Source: Eriocheir sinensis
Lineage: Eukaryota > Arthropoda > Malacostraca > Decapoda > Varunidae
Assembly (NCBI RefSeq): GCF_024679095.1
Contig: NC_066517.1
Span: 19,816,393-19,880,392, forward strand
Length of the DNA stretch: 64,000 nt
Direction: 5' to 3'
The notes under the pieces were generated by a model. It made no database searches, was not told the DNA's origin, and saw only the letters and a list, made by a program, of their open reading frames with translations. Both the position numbers and the translations under genes were made by a program. Numbering within the stretch: position 1 is the first letter of the stretch; each line of letters opens with the position of its first letter. Shown here one piece after another: positions 10,231 through 22,525 of the stretch.

Positions 10231-10442
10231 GCTATATTTTCTATAGTGTCAGTAGCTTTTATAAATATGTTTTTACAAACGAAATCATAGCAAAAGTCTA
10301 AATTAGCATAATATTTCTTTCATTTCATCCCTGGTGGCGTTCCTCATTCCAGATTTTAATATATGGAAAGAAAACGAGGCAACAAGCCGTTGCTAACTAC
10401 TTCTTACTGTAGGAAGGAAAACAAATCTTTAAAGAGCCGCTC

Positions 10443-10448
10443 TTTATT
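10443..10448 (-). terminator. Polyadenylation signal of copy 2
   Basis: AATAAA on the minus strand, 48 nt after the stop, overlapping the conserved palindrome. Confidence 0.7.
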
Positions 10449-10495
10449 TTAGAGTATTCGTGAACGTTCGTAAGACAGTCGAAAGGGCTGTAGCA

Positions 10496-11925
10496 TTACC
10501 GTCCGTACCCATAGCCATAGCTGGGGCGGTAGTAGCTGTTGTGTCTGTATCCGAATCCGGGCTCAGCACTCCTCTTGCCGATGTAATGACCGCCATGGCC
10601 ATAGCTGGGGCGGTAGTACCTGTTGTGTCCGTATCCGAATCCAGGCTCAGCCTCAGCTTCGGGCTCAGCGCTCCTCTTGCCGATGTAATGACCGCCATGG
10701 CCATAGCTGGGGCGGTAGTACCTGTTGTGTCCGTATCCGAATCCAGGCTCAGCCTCAGCCTCGGGCTCAGCGCTCCTCTTGCCGATGTAATGACCGCCAT
10801 GGCCATAGCTGGGGCGGTAGTACCTGTTGTGTCCGTATCCGAATCCAGGCTCAGCCTCAGCTTCGGGCTCAGCGCTCCTCTTGCCGAGGTAATGACCGCC
10901 ATGGCCATAGCTGGGGCGGTAGTAGTGGGTGTTGTGTCCGTATCCGAATCCAGGCTCAGCCTCAGCCTCGGGCTCAGCGCTCCTCTTGCCGAGGTAATGA
11001 CCGCCATGGCCATAGCTGGGGCGGTAGTAGTGGGTGTTGTATCCGTATCCGAATCCAGGCTCAGCCTCAGCTTCGGGCTCAGCGCTCCTCTTGCCGATGT
11101 AATGACCGCCATGGCCATAGCTGGGGCGGTAGTAGTGGGTGTTGTATCCGTATCCGAATCCAGGCTCAGCCTCAGCTTCGGGCTCAGCGCTCCTCTTGCC
11201 GATGTAATGACCGCCATGGCCATAGCTGGGGCGGTAGTAGTGGGTGTTGTATCCGTATCCGAATCCAGGCTCAGCCTCAGCTTCGGGCTCAGCGCTCCTC
11301 TTGCCGATGTAATGACCGCCATGGCCATAGCTGGGCCGGTAGTAGCTGCTGTGTCCGTATCCGAATCCGGGCTCAGCCTCAGCCTCGGGCTCAGCGCTCC
11401 TCTTGCCGAGGTAATGACCGCCATGGCCATAGCTGGGGCGGTAGTAGCTGCTGTGTCCGTATCCGAATCCGGGCTCAGCCTCAGCTTCGGGCTCAGCGCT
11501 CCTCTTGCCGATGTAATGACCGCCATGGCCATAGCTGGGGCGGTAGTAGCTGCTGTGTCCGTATCTGAATCCGGGCTCAGCCTCAGCCACGGGTTCGGCG
11601 CTCACTGCCAGAAGGCAGAAGCCCACCAGGACGGTAGCTACAGCCTGCGAGGAAGAAAAGGAAGAATAAGTCACGTCCAGAGGCACGCAGCTCCCCTCGA
11701 CCTAACAGCCCTACGGCGGGGCTGCGGGAGGCACCTCCAAGGAGAAAAAGATTCAACTTAGCAATAAACTCTAGCAACAATAAATGTAGACTCCCGACGC
11801 TCTGGTAACTACGGCTCTCACGCCCGGGCACCAGCTGCTGCCTGGATGGAGCAAGGACGTAAAGATAGCGACAAGCTGCCTGTGGGAGCACAGCTGAAGG
11901 CAGCCACACTCACCGCGATCTTCAT
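10496..11925 (-). CDS. Copy 2: longest repeat-peptide precursor, 386 aa
   Basis: Exon 1 is 11914..11925, exon 2 is 10496..11644, intron 269 bp. The signal peptide is identical to copy 1. Eleven repeats run in the order HSS x3, YNTH x3, HNTH x1, HNR x3, RHNS x1, with ten internal Gly-Lys-Arg sites. Some repeats have Leu for Ile before the GKR. The last repeat has the short spacer Ser-Ala-Glu-Pro and the C-terminus YGYGYGR. The extra length comes from more repeats of the middle classes, so it would yield the most peptide per transcript. The gene is open throughout. A LINE lies about 0.2 kb upstream of the promoter, which might affect expression. Confidence 0.8.
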
Positions 11926-11957
11926 GTCGACCAGGTGGAGAGACCAGCTTCGACTGT

Positions 11958-11987
11958 ACTGACTCCCGCCGCCGGGCCGCTTATATA
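11958..11987 (-). promoter_or_regulatory. Core promoter of copy 2
   Basis: TATATAAG at 11980..11987 and TCAGT at 11958..11962; start site near 11960. The LINE begins about 145 bp farther upstream. Confidence 0.7.
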
Positions 11988-12132
11988 CCGCGCCGCGTGA
12001 GGCCAGGGTCGCCCGACAGTTTTCTCCCCAGCTTGGCTCACCGGCTTTTCCGGAGGGAGGAGGCAGAGGCGCCATGGCCAGTTACGTGTTGCTGACAGCT
12101 TCCCTTGCCCCCCTCCCTCCCACTTGTTCAGG

Positions 12133-13555
12133 TGCAGGGTGCTGTCACCCTGCCTGGTCAAACTCTTTCGCCTCTGCCTGTCAACATCTACCTTTCCTTC
12201 TTGCTGGAAGTATGCCTTCACACAGCCTGTACCTAAGAAGGGTGACCGCTCCAATCCCTCAAACTACCGTCCTATTGCTTTACTTTCTTGTCTATCTAAA
12301 GCTTTTGAATCAATCCTTAACCGTAAGATTCAAAAGCACCTTTCCACTTCTGACCTTCTATCTGATCGCCAGTATGGGTTCCGCAAGGGGCGTTCTACTG
12401 GTGATCTCTAATATCTTAACTGACTCTTGGTCATCCTCTCTTAGCCGTTTCGGTGAAACTTTTGCTATTGCGCTGGACATATCAAAAGCTTTTGATAGGG
12501 TCTGGCACAAATCTTTGCTTTCTAAACTACCCTCCTACGGTTTCTATCCTTCTCTGTACCTTTATCTCAGTTTCCTTTCTGACCGCTCTATTTCTGCCGT
12601 GGTAGACGGTCACTGTTCTTCCCTAAATCTATTAACAGTGGTGTCCCACAGTTCTGTCCTATCTCCCACTCTTTTTCTGTTGTTCATTGATGATCTTCTT
12701 TCCAAAACGAACTGTCCTATCCATTCCTACGCCGATGATTCCACTCTGCATTATTCAACTTCTTTTAATAGAAGACCCACCCTTCAGGAACTTAACGACT
12801 CAAGGCTGGAGGCTGCAGAACGCTTAGCCTCAGACCTTACTATTATTTCCGATTGGGGCAAGAAGAACCTGGTGTCCTTCAACGCCTCAAAACACAGTTT
12901 CTCCACCTATCCACTCGACACAATCTTCCAAACAACTATCCCTATTCTTTGACAACACCCAGCTATCACCTTCCTCAACACTAAACATCCTCGGTCTATC
13001 CTTAACTCAAAATCTCAACTGGAAACTTCATATCTCATCTCTTACTAAATCAGCTTCCTCGAGGCTGGGCGTTCTGTACCGTCTCCGCCAGTTCTTCTCC
13101 CTGCACAGTTGCTGTCCATATACAGGGCCTTGTCCGCCCTCGTATGGAGTATGCATCTCATGTGTGGGGCTCCACTCACAGCTCTTCTGGACAGAGTGGA
13201 GGCAAAGGCTCTTCGTCTCATCAGCTCTCCTCCTCATACTGATAGTCTTCTACCTCTTAAATTCCGCCGCAATGTTGCCTCTCTTTCTATCTTCTATCGA
13301 TATTTCCACGCTGACTGCTCTTCTGAACTGCTAACTGCATGCCTCCCCCCGCAGCCCTGCTGCACTCGACTTTCTACTCATGCTCATCCCTATACTGTCC
13401 AAACCCCTTATGCAAGAGTTAACCAGCATCTTCACTCTTTCATCCCTCACGCTGGTAAACTCTGGAACAATCTTCCTTCATCTGTATTTCCTCCTGCCTA
13501 CGACTTGAACTCTTTCAAGAGGAGGGTATCAGGACACCTCTCCTCCCGAAACTGA
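12133..13555 (+). pseudogene. LINE reverse transcriptase remnant
   Basis: The coding sequence is spread over several frames, so it is dead. The first part (to about 12411) has NYRPIALLSCLSKAFE and GFRKGRST, typical of the RT finger region. After a frame change near 12410, 12420..12952 carries LDISKAFDRVWH (motif A, catalytic Asp), SYADDSTLH (motif C with the YADD catalytic pair) and SDWGKKNLVSFNASK. After further frame changes 13109..13555 encodes the C-terminal extension ending LWNNLPSSVFPPAYDLNSFK. Endonuclease and ORF1 regions are absent, as expected for 5' truncation. The upstream ATG at 12074 belongs to host flank and is not a real start. Confidence 0.85.
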
Positions 13556-13683
13556 CTTATCTTTCGGCCACCTCTTAGGATTCTTTTAGGAACAGCAGAT
13601 AGCGGGCTTTTTTTATTAATGTTTACTTTTTTGTGCCCTTGAGCTGTCTCCTTTGCTGTAAAAAAAAAAAAAAAAAAAAAAAA
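12133..13683 (+). mobile_element. 5'-truncated LINE with degraded reverse transcriptase
   Basis: Non-LTR retrotransposon fragment ending in a poly(A) run at 13660..13683. Comparison with the empty site in the other units shows that about 19 bp of target were lost and no target duplication is visible. It occurs only in this unit. The right-hand end matches the fragment at 1904..2537. The clade (jockey/CR1-like) is not certain. Confidence 0.9.
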
Positions 13684-16150
13684 TCAGCCATCCTCCCAGC
13701 GGCTTCTTCAAGTTGTACAGAACGAAAACAAAGGAGAAAGCTGGACCGTTGAAAACAAAAACAGAAGAGCTCATTGAGAATGGAGCAGATATGAGTCAAA
13801 TGTAGAATGACTATTTCCTTTCAGTTTTTAGGTATAGTAAATCAGCCACAAAGTAAAACAGCTACATACTACAAAGACCGCTACATAGCAAAAGACGTAG
13901 ATAGTAAAAAAGGTACATAGTAAAACAGCTACATAGTAAAAAAGCTATATAGTAAAAGAGCTACGTAGTAAAATAGGCAAATAGAAAAACAGAAAAATAG
14001 TACAACAGGCAAATAGTAAAATAAATAAATGGAAAACAATTAAACAATTCATTATTAATCGGAAAGAACAGGTTAGCGTGAGATGACAAAATAAAATATG
14101 AATCCGGTCTAAGAAATGCCTGAGGAAGAAGGAGGAACCTGACTACTCTGAGAGAAAAAAACAAAAGACAAAAACAACGATAAAACAGAGAATGTATGAT
14201 TGTATCTGAAACAAAAGATATGTTAGATAAAAATAGATGAAACTGCAAGGAAGAAAATAAAATAAAATAAAATATGTACAACATAACACAGAGAAAGGAA
14301 TAATTAGGTATACATAGCAATAAGAAGGAAGATGAAAGGTGGGAAGCAGAAAGGCGAGAAGGAGAAGCAGAGAGAAGAATGAAGAAGAAGAAGAAAAGAG
14401 AAACAACGACACAGAATAATGAAGGAAGAGAAGAAAGGAAAAGGAAGAGGGAGGAGGAGAGAAAAGCGAAAGGAAAGGCAAACAGAAGCATACAGGAGGA
14501 GGAGGAAAGAGAAAGATGAATGAGTAGAAAGAAAAAGAAGGAAAATAAAGGAAATGAGAGAAGCGTGAAATGAAAAGGACCGAGATCAATAAAAGAGAAA
14601 AAAGGACCAATAAAATATTTTAAGGAGTGGGACTAAGGAACGAAGAGAGAGATAGTGTGTAGCGTGAACAGAAGAACATCATGACAATGGAAATATAAAG
14701 AGGAAAAGGAGTGTGCAAGAAGAGGATACAGTACCACATAACACTGCGAGGGGAAAAGGACCTATTCCCAAACAAAGGGAGAGGAAGAGAGAGGAAGGGA
14801 GAAGGGGAGAAATGAAGTGTGTTATCCTCTTCCCCTAATACTGTGCCTTACCTAGCATCCCACTCCCTATACTTGCTATACTCAATAATGTAAAGGAAGT
14901 GGGCGGAGAGAAGTGAAGAAGTGTGTTTCCCTTTCTCTGCTAACACACTTCCTCTTCTGGCTGAACCGTGATGAAAAATAAAGTGTGCAAGGACGGAGGC
15001 GAATACAGACGGGAGAAAGTGGAGGCTCTTCTGCAGTGGCCACGCCCTTTGCAAACCCACACGTAGAAGCGAGGTTGTAGGCAGCGAATGGGAGGATGTA
15101 GTGGTCTTGGTGTGATGTCTAAGTTTGGGACAATCAACACAACACATCCTAGTTGCTTACCAGTACCAGAAGCTGGAGTGAAAGAAGGGAGTGACAGGGA
15201 AGGGGGTGAGGAGAGGTAGTGATCTTACTGTGATGACCCGGTAAGTTTTGGACCATCGCTACCACACCAGAAGTAAGGGTGTTGGAAGAGAAGGAAAGGC
15301 TGTAGTGATCTTGGTGTATAGTGGGGATTCCCAACCTGGGGTAATGACCCCAGGACGGATAACTTCATCTTTCCTGTGGGGTTATGGGGAAACAGAGAGC
15401 GACCAAGAAAATCCTAAAAACATGCCCATTGTATTAGGCCTTAGATTAGGACAGGTTGAATGCCCTTTTATGCCCTTTTTTTTCGAATGATATTTACCTC
15501 TCTGCAGAACCGCACACCGCGTACCGCACTGGGAAAGAAAAGGAATGGGACCGCACTACCGCAACCGCACTACTCCGGAAAAAGTACCACACAACCGCAA
15601 CCTCACTATTGATTTTTCAGTACCGCGCCCACCTCTGAAAAATGAGTTGGTTAAAGCGTTATTTTTCTCTCTTTCTCTACAACAGTTTATATTTGTCACC
15701 CTCCTCTTCTTGCTTCTTCTTCAACTCCTCCTCCTACCTCTTCTACTCTTTTTCCTCTTCCTCCTCCTTCTCCTTCTCATCCTCCTCATCCTTTTACTCT
15801 TCCTCCACTTCCTTCTTCTTCAGCTCCTCCTACTCCTCCCTTCCTAGCAGTTCTATTCTTCTCTTCACACTCTAAACAAAACAAACATTCAGATATCGGA
15901 ATCATTCAGGGAAAATAAAGACGGAAGAAACAAAGTCAAGAAAAGTGGGAATTACAAAAAAATAAAATGAAAATCGAGAAACAAAGCGATATGGCAATAA
16001 TGAAGCGGCCGATCGGTGACTGACACACCGGAGAATTAACTGACTATACTGATTTTTTGAACGGTTTGATAATTTAACCCTTGACTCGCCACACTTCAGA
16101 ACAGCAATTAAATATTAATAAAAAATAAATAAAAGCACGCCTGACATTAT

Positions 16151-16152
<2 letters not shown>

Positions 16153-16240
<88 letters not shown>
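16153..16240. repeat. (CT)n microsatellite
   Basis: About 44 CT dinucleotides in spacer 2. Confidence 0.95.
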
Positions 16241-16241
<1 letters not shown>

Positions 16242-16747
16242 ACGATAATAATGAACTCTCATTTTCTTCTCCGTACTTTCTTTTTTATCATCGGATTTTA
16301 TTCATCCATTCATTTTTCTTTTCATCCCTCCTCCTCTTACTTCTCCTCCTCCTCCTATTCCTCCTCCTCCTCCTCCTCTTCCTCCTTTTCCTCTTCTTTG
16401 CTCACCTGTTCACAAATAATCAAGTTACACAGAACACAAAAAGGTGAACTTGCTCAATCAGGTAATTTGTGCTACTAGTAAGGAGAAGAGGAGAAGGAGT
16501 AGGAAGAAGAGGAGGAGGAGGACGAGAATGAGGAGAAGGTAATGGAGGAGGTAATGGAGGAGGAGGAAGAAAAGGAGCTGGAGAAAGAAGGAGGGATTAG
16601 GAAGGGGAGGAGGAGGAGGAGGAGGACGAGGAGATGGATACAATAAGAGGAGAAAATTAAGAGGGAAAGTGAGCGTAATTTTTCCTCTCAAGACGATTTG
16701 TGGGTTTGATCCTTTGACTTGTTTACTTACCTAATTGAACCAGAAGG

Positions 16748-16750
<3 letters not shown>

Positions 16751-16822
<72 letters not shown>
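16751..16822. repeat. (GT)n microsatellite
   Basis: About 36 uninterrupted GT dinucleotides. Confidence 0.95.
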
Positions 16823-16826
<4 letters not shown>

Positions 16827-16843
16827 TCAAGACTGGACTGTAC

Positions 16844-17166
16844 TTTTTTTTTAAGTCATAGTCGCCGGTAGACTTTCTTCAGGGCGCTGGTGGTCAGCCC
16901 AAGCCCGTCATGGCGCAGGCAAGTGTTTATAGTGGCGCCATCTTTTCTTGGCTCATGCTGTCCCCCGGAGCTCATCCTTGAATCACTTGGACGGTTCCTC
17001 TAAAGTCCGGGTTGATGGGTGGTCTTCAGGCCAGCATGTGGGTAGTCTTAGGCCTCTCGCCGGTGATTATAAAATTAATGTTGGTAGCTACGGATTCGAA
17101 CCCGGACCGTCCACAACGCGGTGAATGAGAGGCCCGCACGATAACCACCCAGCCTCCGCCTCCCAT
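16844..17166 (-). mobile_element. tRNA-derived SINE downstream of copy 3
   Basis: Same locus-level SINE as in the other units; it has GGGCGCTGG for GGGCGATGG near its tail. Confidence 0.8.
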
Positions 17167-17378
17167 GCTATATTTTCTATAGTGTCAGTAGCTTTTATAA
17201 ATATGTTTTTAAAAACGAAATCATAACAAAAGTCTAAATTAGCATAATATTTCTTTCATTTCATCCCTGGTGGCGTTCCTCATTCCAGATTTTAATATAT
17301 GGAAAGAAAACGAGGCAACAAGCCGTTGCTAACTACTTCTTACTGTAGGAAGGAAAACAAATCTTTAAAGAGCCGCTC

Positions 17379-17384
17379 TTTATT
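17379..17384 (-). terminator. Polyadenylation signal of copy 3
   Basis: AATAAA on the minus strand, 48 nt after the stop. Confidence 0.7.
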
Positions 17385-17431
17385 TTAGAGTATTCGTGAA
17401 CGTTCGTAAGACAGTCGAAAGGGCTGTAGCA

Positions 17432-18549
17432 TTACCGTCCGTACCCATAGCCATAGCTGGGGCGGTAGTAGCTGTTGTGTCTGTATCCGAATCCGGGCTC
17501 AGCACTCCTCTTGCCGATGTAATGACCGCCATGGCCATAGCTGGGGCGGTAGTACCTGTTGTGTCCGTATCCGAATCCAGGCTCAGCCTCAGCTTCGGGC
17601 TCAGCGCTCCTCTTGCCGATGTAATGACCGCCATGGCCATAGCTGGGGCGGTAGTAGTGGGTGTTGTATCCGTATCCGAATCCAGGCTCAGCCTCAGCCT
17701 CGGGCTCAGCGCTCCTCTTGCCGAGGTAATGACCGCCATGGCCATAGCTGGGGCGGTAGTAGTGGGTGTTGTATCCGTATCCGAATCCAGGCTCAGCCTC
17801 AGCTTCGGGCTCAGCGCTCCTCTTGCCGATGTAATGACCGCCATGGCCATAGCTGGGGCGGTAGTAGTGGGTGTTGTATCCGTATCCGAATCCGGGCTCA
17901 GCCTCAGCTTCGGGCTCAGCGCTCCTCTTGCCGAGGTAATGACCGCCATAGCCATAGCTGGGGCGGTAGTAGCTGCTGTGTCCGTATCCGAATCCGGGCT
18001 CAGCCTCAGCCTCGGGCTCAGCGCTCCTCTTGCCGATGTAATGACCGCCATAGCCATAGCTGGGGCGGTAGTAGCTGCTGTGTCCGTATCCGAATCCGGG
18101 CTCAGCCTCAGCTTCGGGCTCAGCGCTCCTCTTGCCGATGTAATGACCGCCATAGCCATAGCTGGGGCGGTAGTAGCTGCTGTGTCCGTATCTGAATCCG
18201 GGCTCAGCCTCAGCCACGGGTTCGGCGCTCACTGCCAGAAGGCAGAAGCCCACCAGGACGGTAGCTACAGCCTGCGAGGAAGAAAAGGAAGAATAAGTCA
18301 CGTCCAGAGGCACGCAGCTCCCCTCGACCTAACAGCCCTACGGCGGGGCTGCGGGAGGCACCTCCAAGGAGAAAAGATTCAACAGCAATAAACTCTAGCA
18401 GCAACAAATGTAGACTCCCGACGCTCTGGTAACTACGGCTCTCACGCCCGGGCACCAGCTGCTGCCTGGATGGAGCAAGGACGTAAAGATAGCGACAAGC
18501 TGCCTGTGGGAGCACAGCTGAAGGCAGCCACACTCACCGCGATCTTCAT
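17432..18549 (-). CDS. Copy 3: repeat-peptide precursor, 283 aa
   Basis: Exon 1 is 18538..18549, exon 2 is 17432..18271, intron 266 bp (3 bp shorter than usual through small deletions). Eight repeats: HSS x3, YNTH x3, HNR x1, RHNS x1, with seven internal Gly-Lys-Arg sites. The first three repeats have Gly-Tyr-Gly-Gly instead of Gly-His-Gly-Gly before the His-Tyr-Ile end, a form shared with copies 4 to 9 but not 1 and 2. The gene is open and keeps the X-Ala/X-Pro spacer in every repeat. It pairs with copy 7 by spacer variants. Confidence 0.8.
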
Positions 18550-18581
18550 GTCGACCAGGTGGAGAGACCAGCTTCGACTGT

Positions 18582-18611
18582 ACTGACTCCCGCCGCCGGG
18601 CCGCTTATATA
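18582..18611 (-). promoter_or_regulatory. Core promoter of copy 3
   Basis: TATATAAG at 18604..18611 and TCAGT at 18582..18586; start site near 18584. Confidence 0.7.
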
Positions 18612-21225
18612 CCGCGCCGCGTGAGGCCAGGGTCGCCCGACAGTTTTCTCCCCAGCTTGGCTCACCGGCTTTTCCGGAGGGAGGAGGCAGGGGCGCCATG
18701 GCCAGTTACGTGTTGCTGACAGCTTCCCTTGCCCCCCTCCCTCCCACTTGTTCAGGAGAGTCCTTCTCAGGTACATCAGCCATCCTCCCAGCGGCTTCTT
18801 CAAGTTGTACAGAACGAAAACAAAGGAGAAAGCTGGACCGTTGAAAACAAAAAACAGAAGAGCTCATTGAGAATGGAGGAGATATGAGTCAAATGTAGAA
18901 TGACTATTTCCTTTCAGTTTTTAGGTATAGTAAATCAGCCACAAAGTAAAACAGCTACATACAAAGACCGCTACATAGTAAAAGACATAGATAGTAAAAA
19001 AGGTACATAGTAAAACAACTATATAGTAAAAAAGCTATATAGTAAAAGAGCTACGTAGTAAAATAGGCAAATAGAAAAACAGAAAAATAGTACAACAGGC
19101 AAATAGTAAAATAAATAAATGGAAAACAATTAAACAATTCATTATTAATCGGAAAGAACAGGTTAGCGTGAGATGACAAAATAAAATATGAATCCGGTCT
19201 AAGAAATGCCTGAGGAAGAAGGAGGAACCTGACTACTCTGAGAGAAAAAACAGAAGACAAAAACAACGATAAAACAGAGAATGTATGATTGTATCTAAAA
19301 CAAAAGATATGTTAGATAAAAATAGATGAAACTGCAAGGAAGAAAATAAAATAAAATAAAATATGTACAACATAACACAGAGAAAGGAATAATTAGGTAT
19401 ACATAGCAATAAGAAGGAAGATGAAAGGTGGGAAGCAGAAAGGCGAGAAGGAGAAGCAGAGAGAAGAATGAAGAAGAAGAAGAAAAGAGAAACAACGACA
19501 CAGAATAATGAAGGAAGAGAAGAAAGGAAAAGGAAGAGGGAGGAGGAGAGAAAAGCGAAAGGAAAGGCAAACAGAAGCATACAGGAGGAGGAGGACAGAG
19601 AAAGATGAATGAGTAGAAAGAAAAGAAGGAAAATAAAGGAAATGAGAGAAGCGTGAAATGAAAAGGACCGAGATCAATAAAGAGAAAAAAGGACCAATAA
19701 AATATTTTAAGGTGGGACTAAGGAACGAAGAGAGAGAGAGTGTGTAGCGTGAACAGAAGAACATCATGACAATGGAAATATAAAGAGGAAAAGGAGTGTG
19801 CAAGAAGAGGATACAGTACCACATAACACTGCGAGGGGAAAAGGACCTATTCCCAAACAAAGGGAGAGGAAGAGAGAGGAAGGGAGAAGGGGAGAAATGA
19901 AGTGTGTTATCCTCTTCCCCATAATACTGTGCCTTACCTAGCATCCCACTCCCTATACTTGCTATACTCAATAATGTAAAGGAAGTGGGCGGAGAGAAGT
20001 GAAGAAGTGTGTTTCCCTTTCTCTGCTAACACACTTCCTCTTCTGGCTAAATATAAAGTGTGCAAGGACGGAGGCGAATACAGACGGGAGAAAGTGGAGG
20101 CTCTTCTGCAGTGGCCACGCCCTTTGCAAACCCACACGTAGAAGCGAGGTTGTAGGCAGCGAATGGGAGGATGTAGTGGTCTTGGTGTGATGTCTAAGTT
20201 TGGGACAATCAACACAACACATCCTAGTTGCTTACCAGTACCAGAAGCTGGAGTGAAAGAAGGGAGTGACAGGGAAGGGGGTGAGGAGAGGTAGTGATCT
20301 TACTGTGATGACCCGGTAAGTTTTGGACCATCGCTACCACACCAGAAGTGAGGGTGTTGGAAGAGAAGGAAAGGCTGTAGTGATCTTGGTGTATAGTGGG
20401 GATTCCCAACCTGGGGTAATGACCCCAGGACGGATAACTTCATCTTTCCTGTGGGGATATGGGGAAACAGAGAGCGACCAAGAAAATCCTAAAAAAATGC
20501 CCATTGTATTAGGCCTTAGATTAGGACAGGTTGAATGCCCTTTTATGCCCTTTTTTTTCGAATGATATTTACCATTCTGCAGAACCGCACAACGCGTACC
20601 GCACTGGGAAAGAAAAGGAATGGGACCGCACTACCGCAACCGCACTACTCCGGAAAAAGTACCACACAACCGCAACCTCACTTCTGATTTTTCAGTACCG
20701 CGCCCACCTCTGAAAAATGAGTTGGTTAAAGCGTTATTTTTCTCTCTTTCTCTACAACAGTTTACATTTGTCACCCTCCTCTTCTTGCTTCTTCTTCAAC
20801 TCCTCCTCCTACCTCTTCTACTCTTTTTCCTCTTCCTCCTCCTCCTTCTCCTCATCCTCCTCATCCTTTTACTCTTCCTCCACTTCCTTCTTCTTCAGCT
20901 CCTCCTACTCCTCCCTTCCTAGCAGTTCTATTCTTCTCCTCACACTCTAAACAAAACAAACATTCAGATATCGGAATCATTCAGGGAAAATAAAGACGGA
21001 AGAAACAAAGTCAAGAAAAGTGGGAATTACAAAAAAATAAAATGAAAATCGAGAAACAAAGCGATATGGCAATAATGAAGCGGCCGATCGGTGACTGACA
21101 CACCGGAGAATTAACTGACTATACTGATTTTTTGAACGGTTTGTTAATTTAACCCTTGACTCGCCACACTTCAGAACAGCAATTAAATATTAATAAAAAA
21201 TAAATAAAAGCACGCCTGACATTAT

Positions 21226-21228
<3 letters not shown>

Positions 21229-21317
<89 letters not shown>
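21229..21317. repeat. (CT)n microsatellite
   Basis: About 44 CT dinucleotides in spacer 3. Confidence 0.95.
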
Positions 21318-21318
<1 letters not shown>

Positions 21319-21839
21319 ACGATAATAATGAACTCTCATTTTCTTCTCCGTACTTTCTTTTTTATCATCGGATTTTATTCATCCATTCATTTTTCTTTTC
21401 ATCCCTCCTCCTCTTACTTCTCCTCCTCCTCCTATTCCTCCTCCTCCTCCTCCTCTTCCTCCTTTTCCTCTTCTTTGCTCACCTGTTCACAAATAATCAA
21501 GTTACACAGAACACAAAAAGGTGAACTTGCTCAATCAGGTAATTTGTGCTACTAGTAAGGAGAAGAGGAGGAGGAGTAGGAAGAAGAGGAGGAGGAGGAC
21601 GAGAATGAGGAGAAGGTAATGGAGGAGGTAATGGAGGAGGAGGAGGAGGAGGAGGAGGAGGAGGAGGAAAAGGAGCTGGAGAAAGAAGGAGGGATTAGGA
21701 AGGGGAGGAGGAGGAGGACGAGGAGATGGATACGATAAGAGGAGAAAATTAAGAGGGAAAGTGAGCGTAATTTTTCCTCTCAAGACGATTTGTGGGTTTG
21801 ATCCTTTGACTTGTTTACTTACCTAATTGAACCAGAAGG

Positions 21840-21841
<2 letters not shown>

Positions 21842-21916
<75 letters not shown>
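21842..21916. repeat. (GT)n microsatellite
   Basis: About 37 GT dinucleotides. Confidence 0.95.
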
Positions 21917-21920
<4 letters not shown>

Positions 21921-21937
21921 TCAAGACTGGACTGTAC

Positions 21938-22260
21938 TTTTTTTTTAAGTCATAGTCGCCGGTAGACTTTCTTCAGGGCGATGGTGGTCAGCCCAAGCCC
22001 GTCATGGCGCAGGCAAGTGTTTATAGTGGCGCCATCTTTTCTTGGCTCATGCTGTCCCCCGGAGCTCATCCTTGAATCACTTGGACGGTTCCTCTAAAGT
22101 CCGGGTTGATGGGTGGTCTTCAGGCCAGCATGTGGGTAGTCTTAGGCCTCTCGCCGGTGATTATAAAATTAATGTTGGTAGCTACGGATTCGAACCCGGA
22201 CCGTCCACAACGCGGTGAATGAGAGGCCCGCACGATAACCACCCAGCCTCCGCCTCCCAT
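21938..22260 (-). mobile_element. tRNA-derived SINE downstream of copy 4
   Basis: Full-length version with the consensus CAACGCGGTG head and intact B box. Confidence 0.8.
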
Positions 22261-22472
22261 GCTATATTTTCTATAGTGTCAGTAGCTTTTATAAATATGT
22301 TTTTAAAAACGAAATCATAGCAAAAGTCTAAATTAGCATAATATTTCTTTCATTTCATCCCTGGTGGCGTTCCTCATTCCAGATTTTAATATATGGAAAG
22401 AAAACGAGGCAACAAGCCGTTGCTAACTACTTCTTACTGTAGGAAGGAAAACAAATCTTTAAAGAGCCGCTC

Positions 22473-22478
22473 TTTATT
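22473..22478 (-). terminator. Polyadenylation signal of copy 4
   Basis: AATAAA on the minus strand, 48 nt after the stop. Confidence 0.7.
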
Positions 22479-22525
22479 TTAGAGTATTCGTGAACGTTCG
22501 TAAGACAGTCGAAAGGGCTGTAGCA

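Larger units (their letters stand above)
11991..16843. repeat. Spacer 2, internal type with LINE insertion
   Basis: Same layout as the other internal spacers once the LINE at 12133..13683 is removed. Degenerate 15-bp repeats lie at 13830..14030, the purine-rich stretch at 14060..14830, and the hAT-like motif near 15328. Private variants TATCTGAAAC (about 14203) and TTTATATTTGTC (about 15686) are shared with spacer 6. The GAG tract (16485..16630) is shorter than elsewhere. No spacer gene is seen. Confidence 0.75.
18613..21937. repeat. Spacer 3, internal type
   Basis: No gene. Variants shared with spacer 7: GGAGGAGATATGAG near 18876, ACATAGATAG near 18985, CAACTATATAG near 19016, and a deletion leaving GGCTAAATATAAAGTG near 20045. 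It also shares TTTAAGGTGGGAC (about 19706) and CCCCATAATAC (about 19917) with spacer 6, which conflicts with the first grouping and suggests gene conversion. Confidence 0.75.

Noticed and set aside
12074..12952. 292-codon plus-strand frame as an intact reverse transcriptase
   Set aside because: Its ATG and first codons are host flank and the RT finger region is in another frame; it is a broken LINE.
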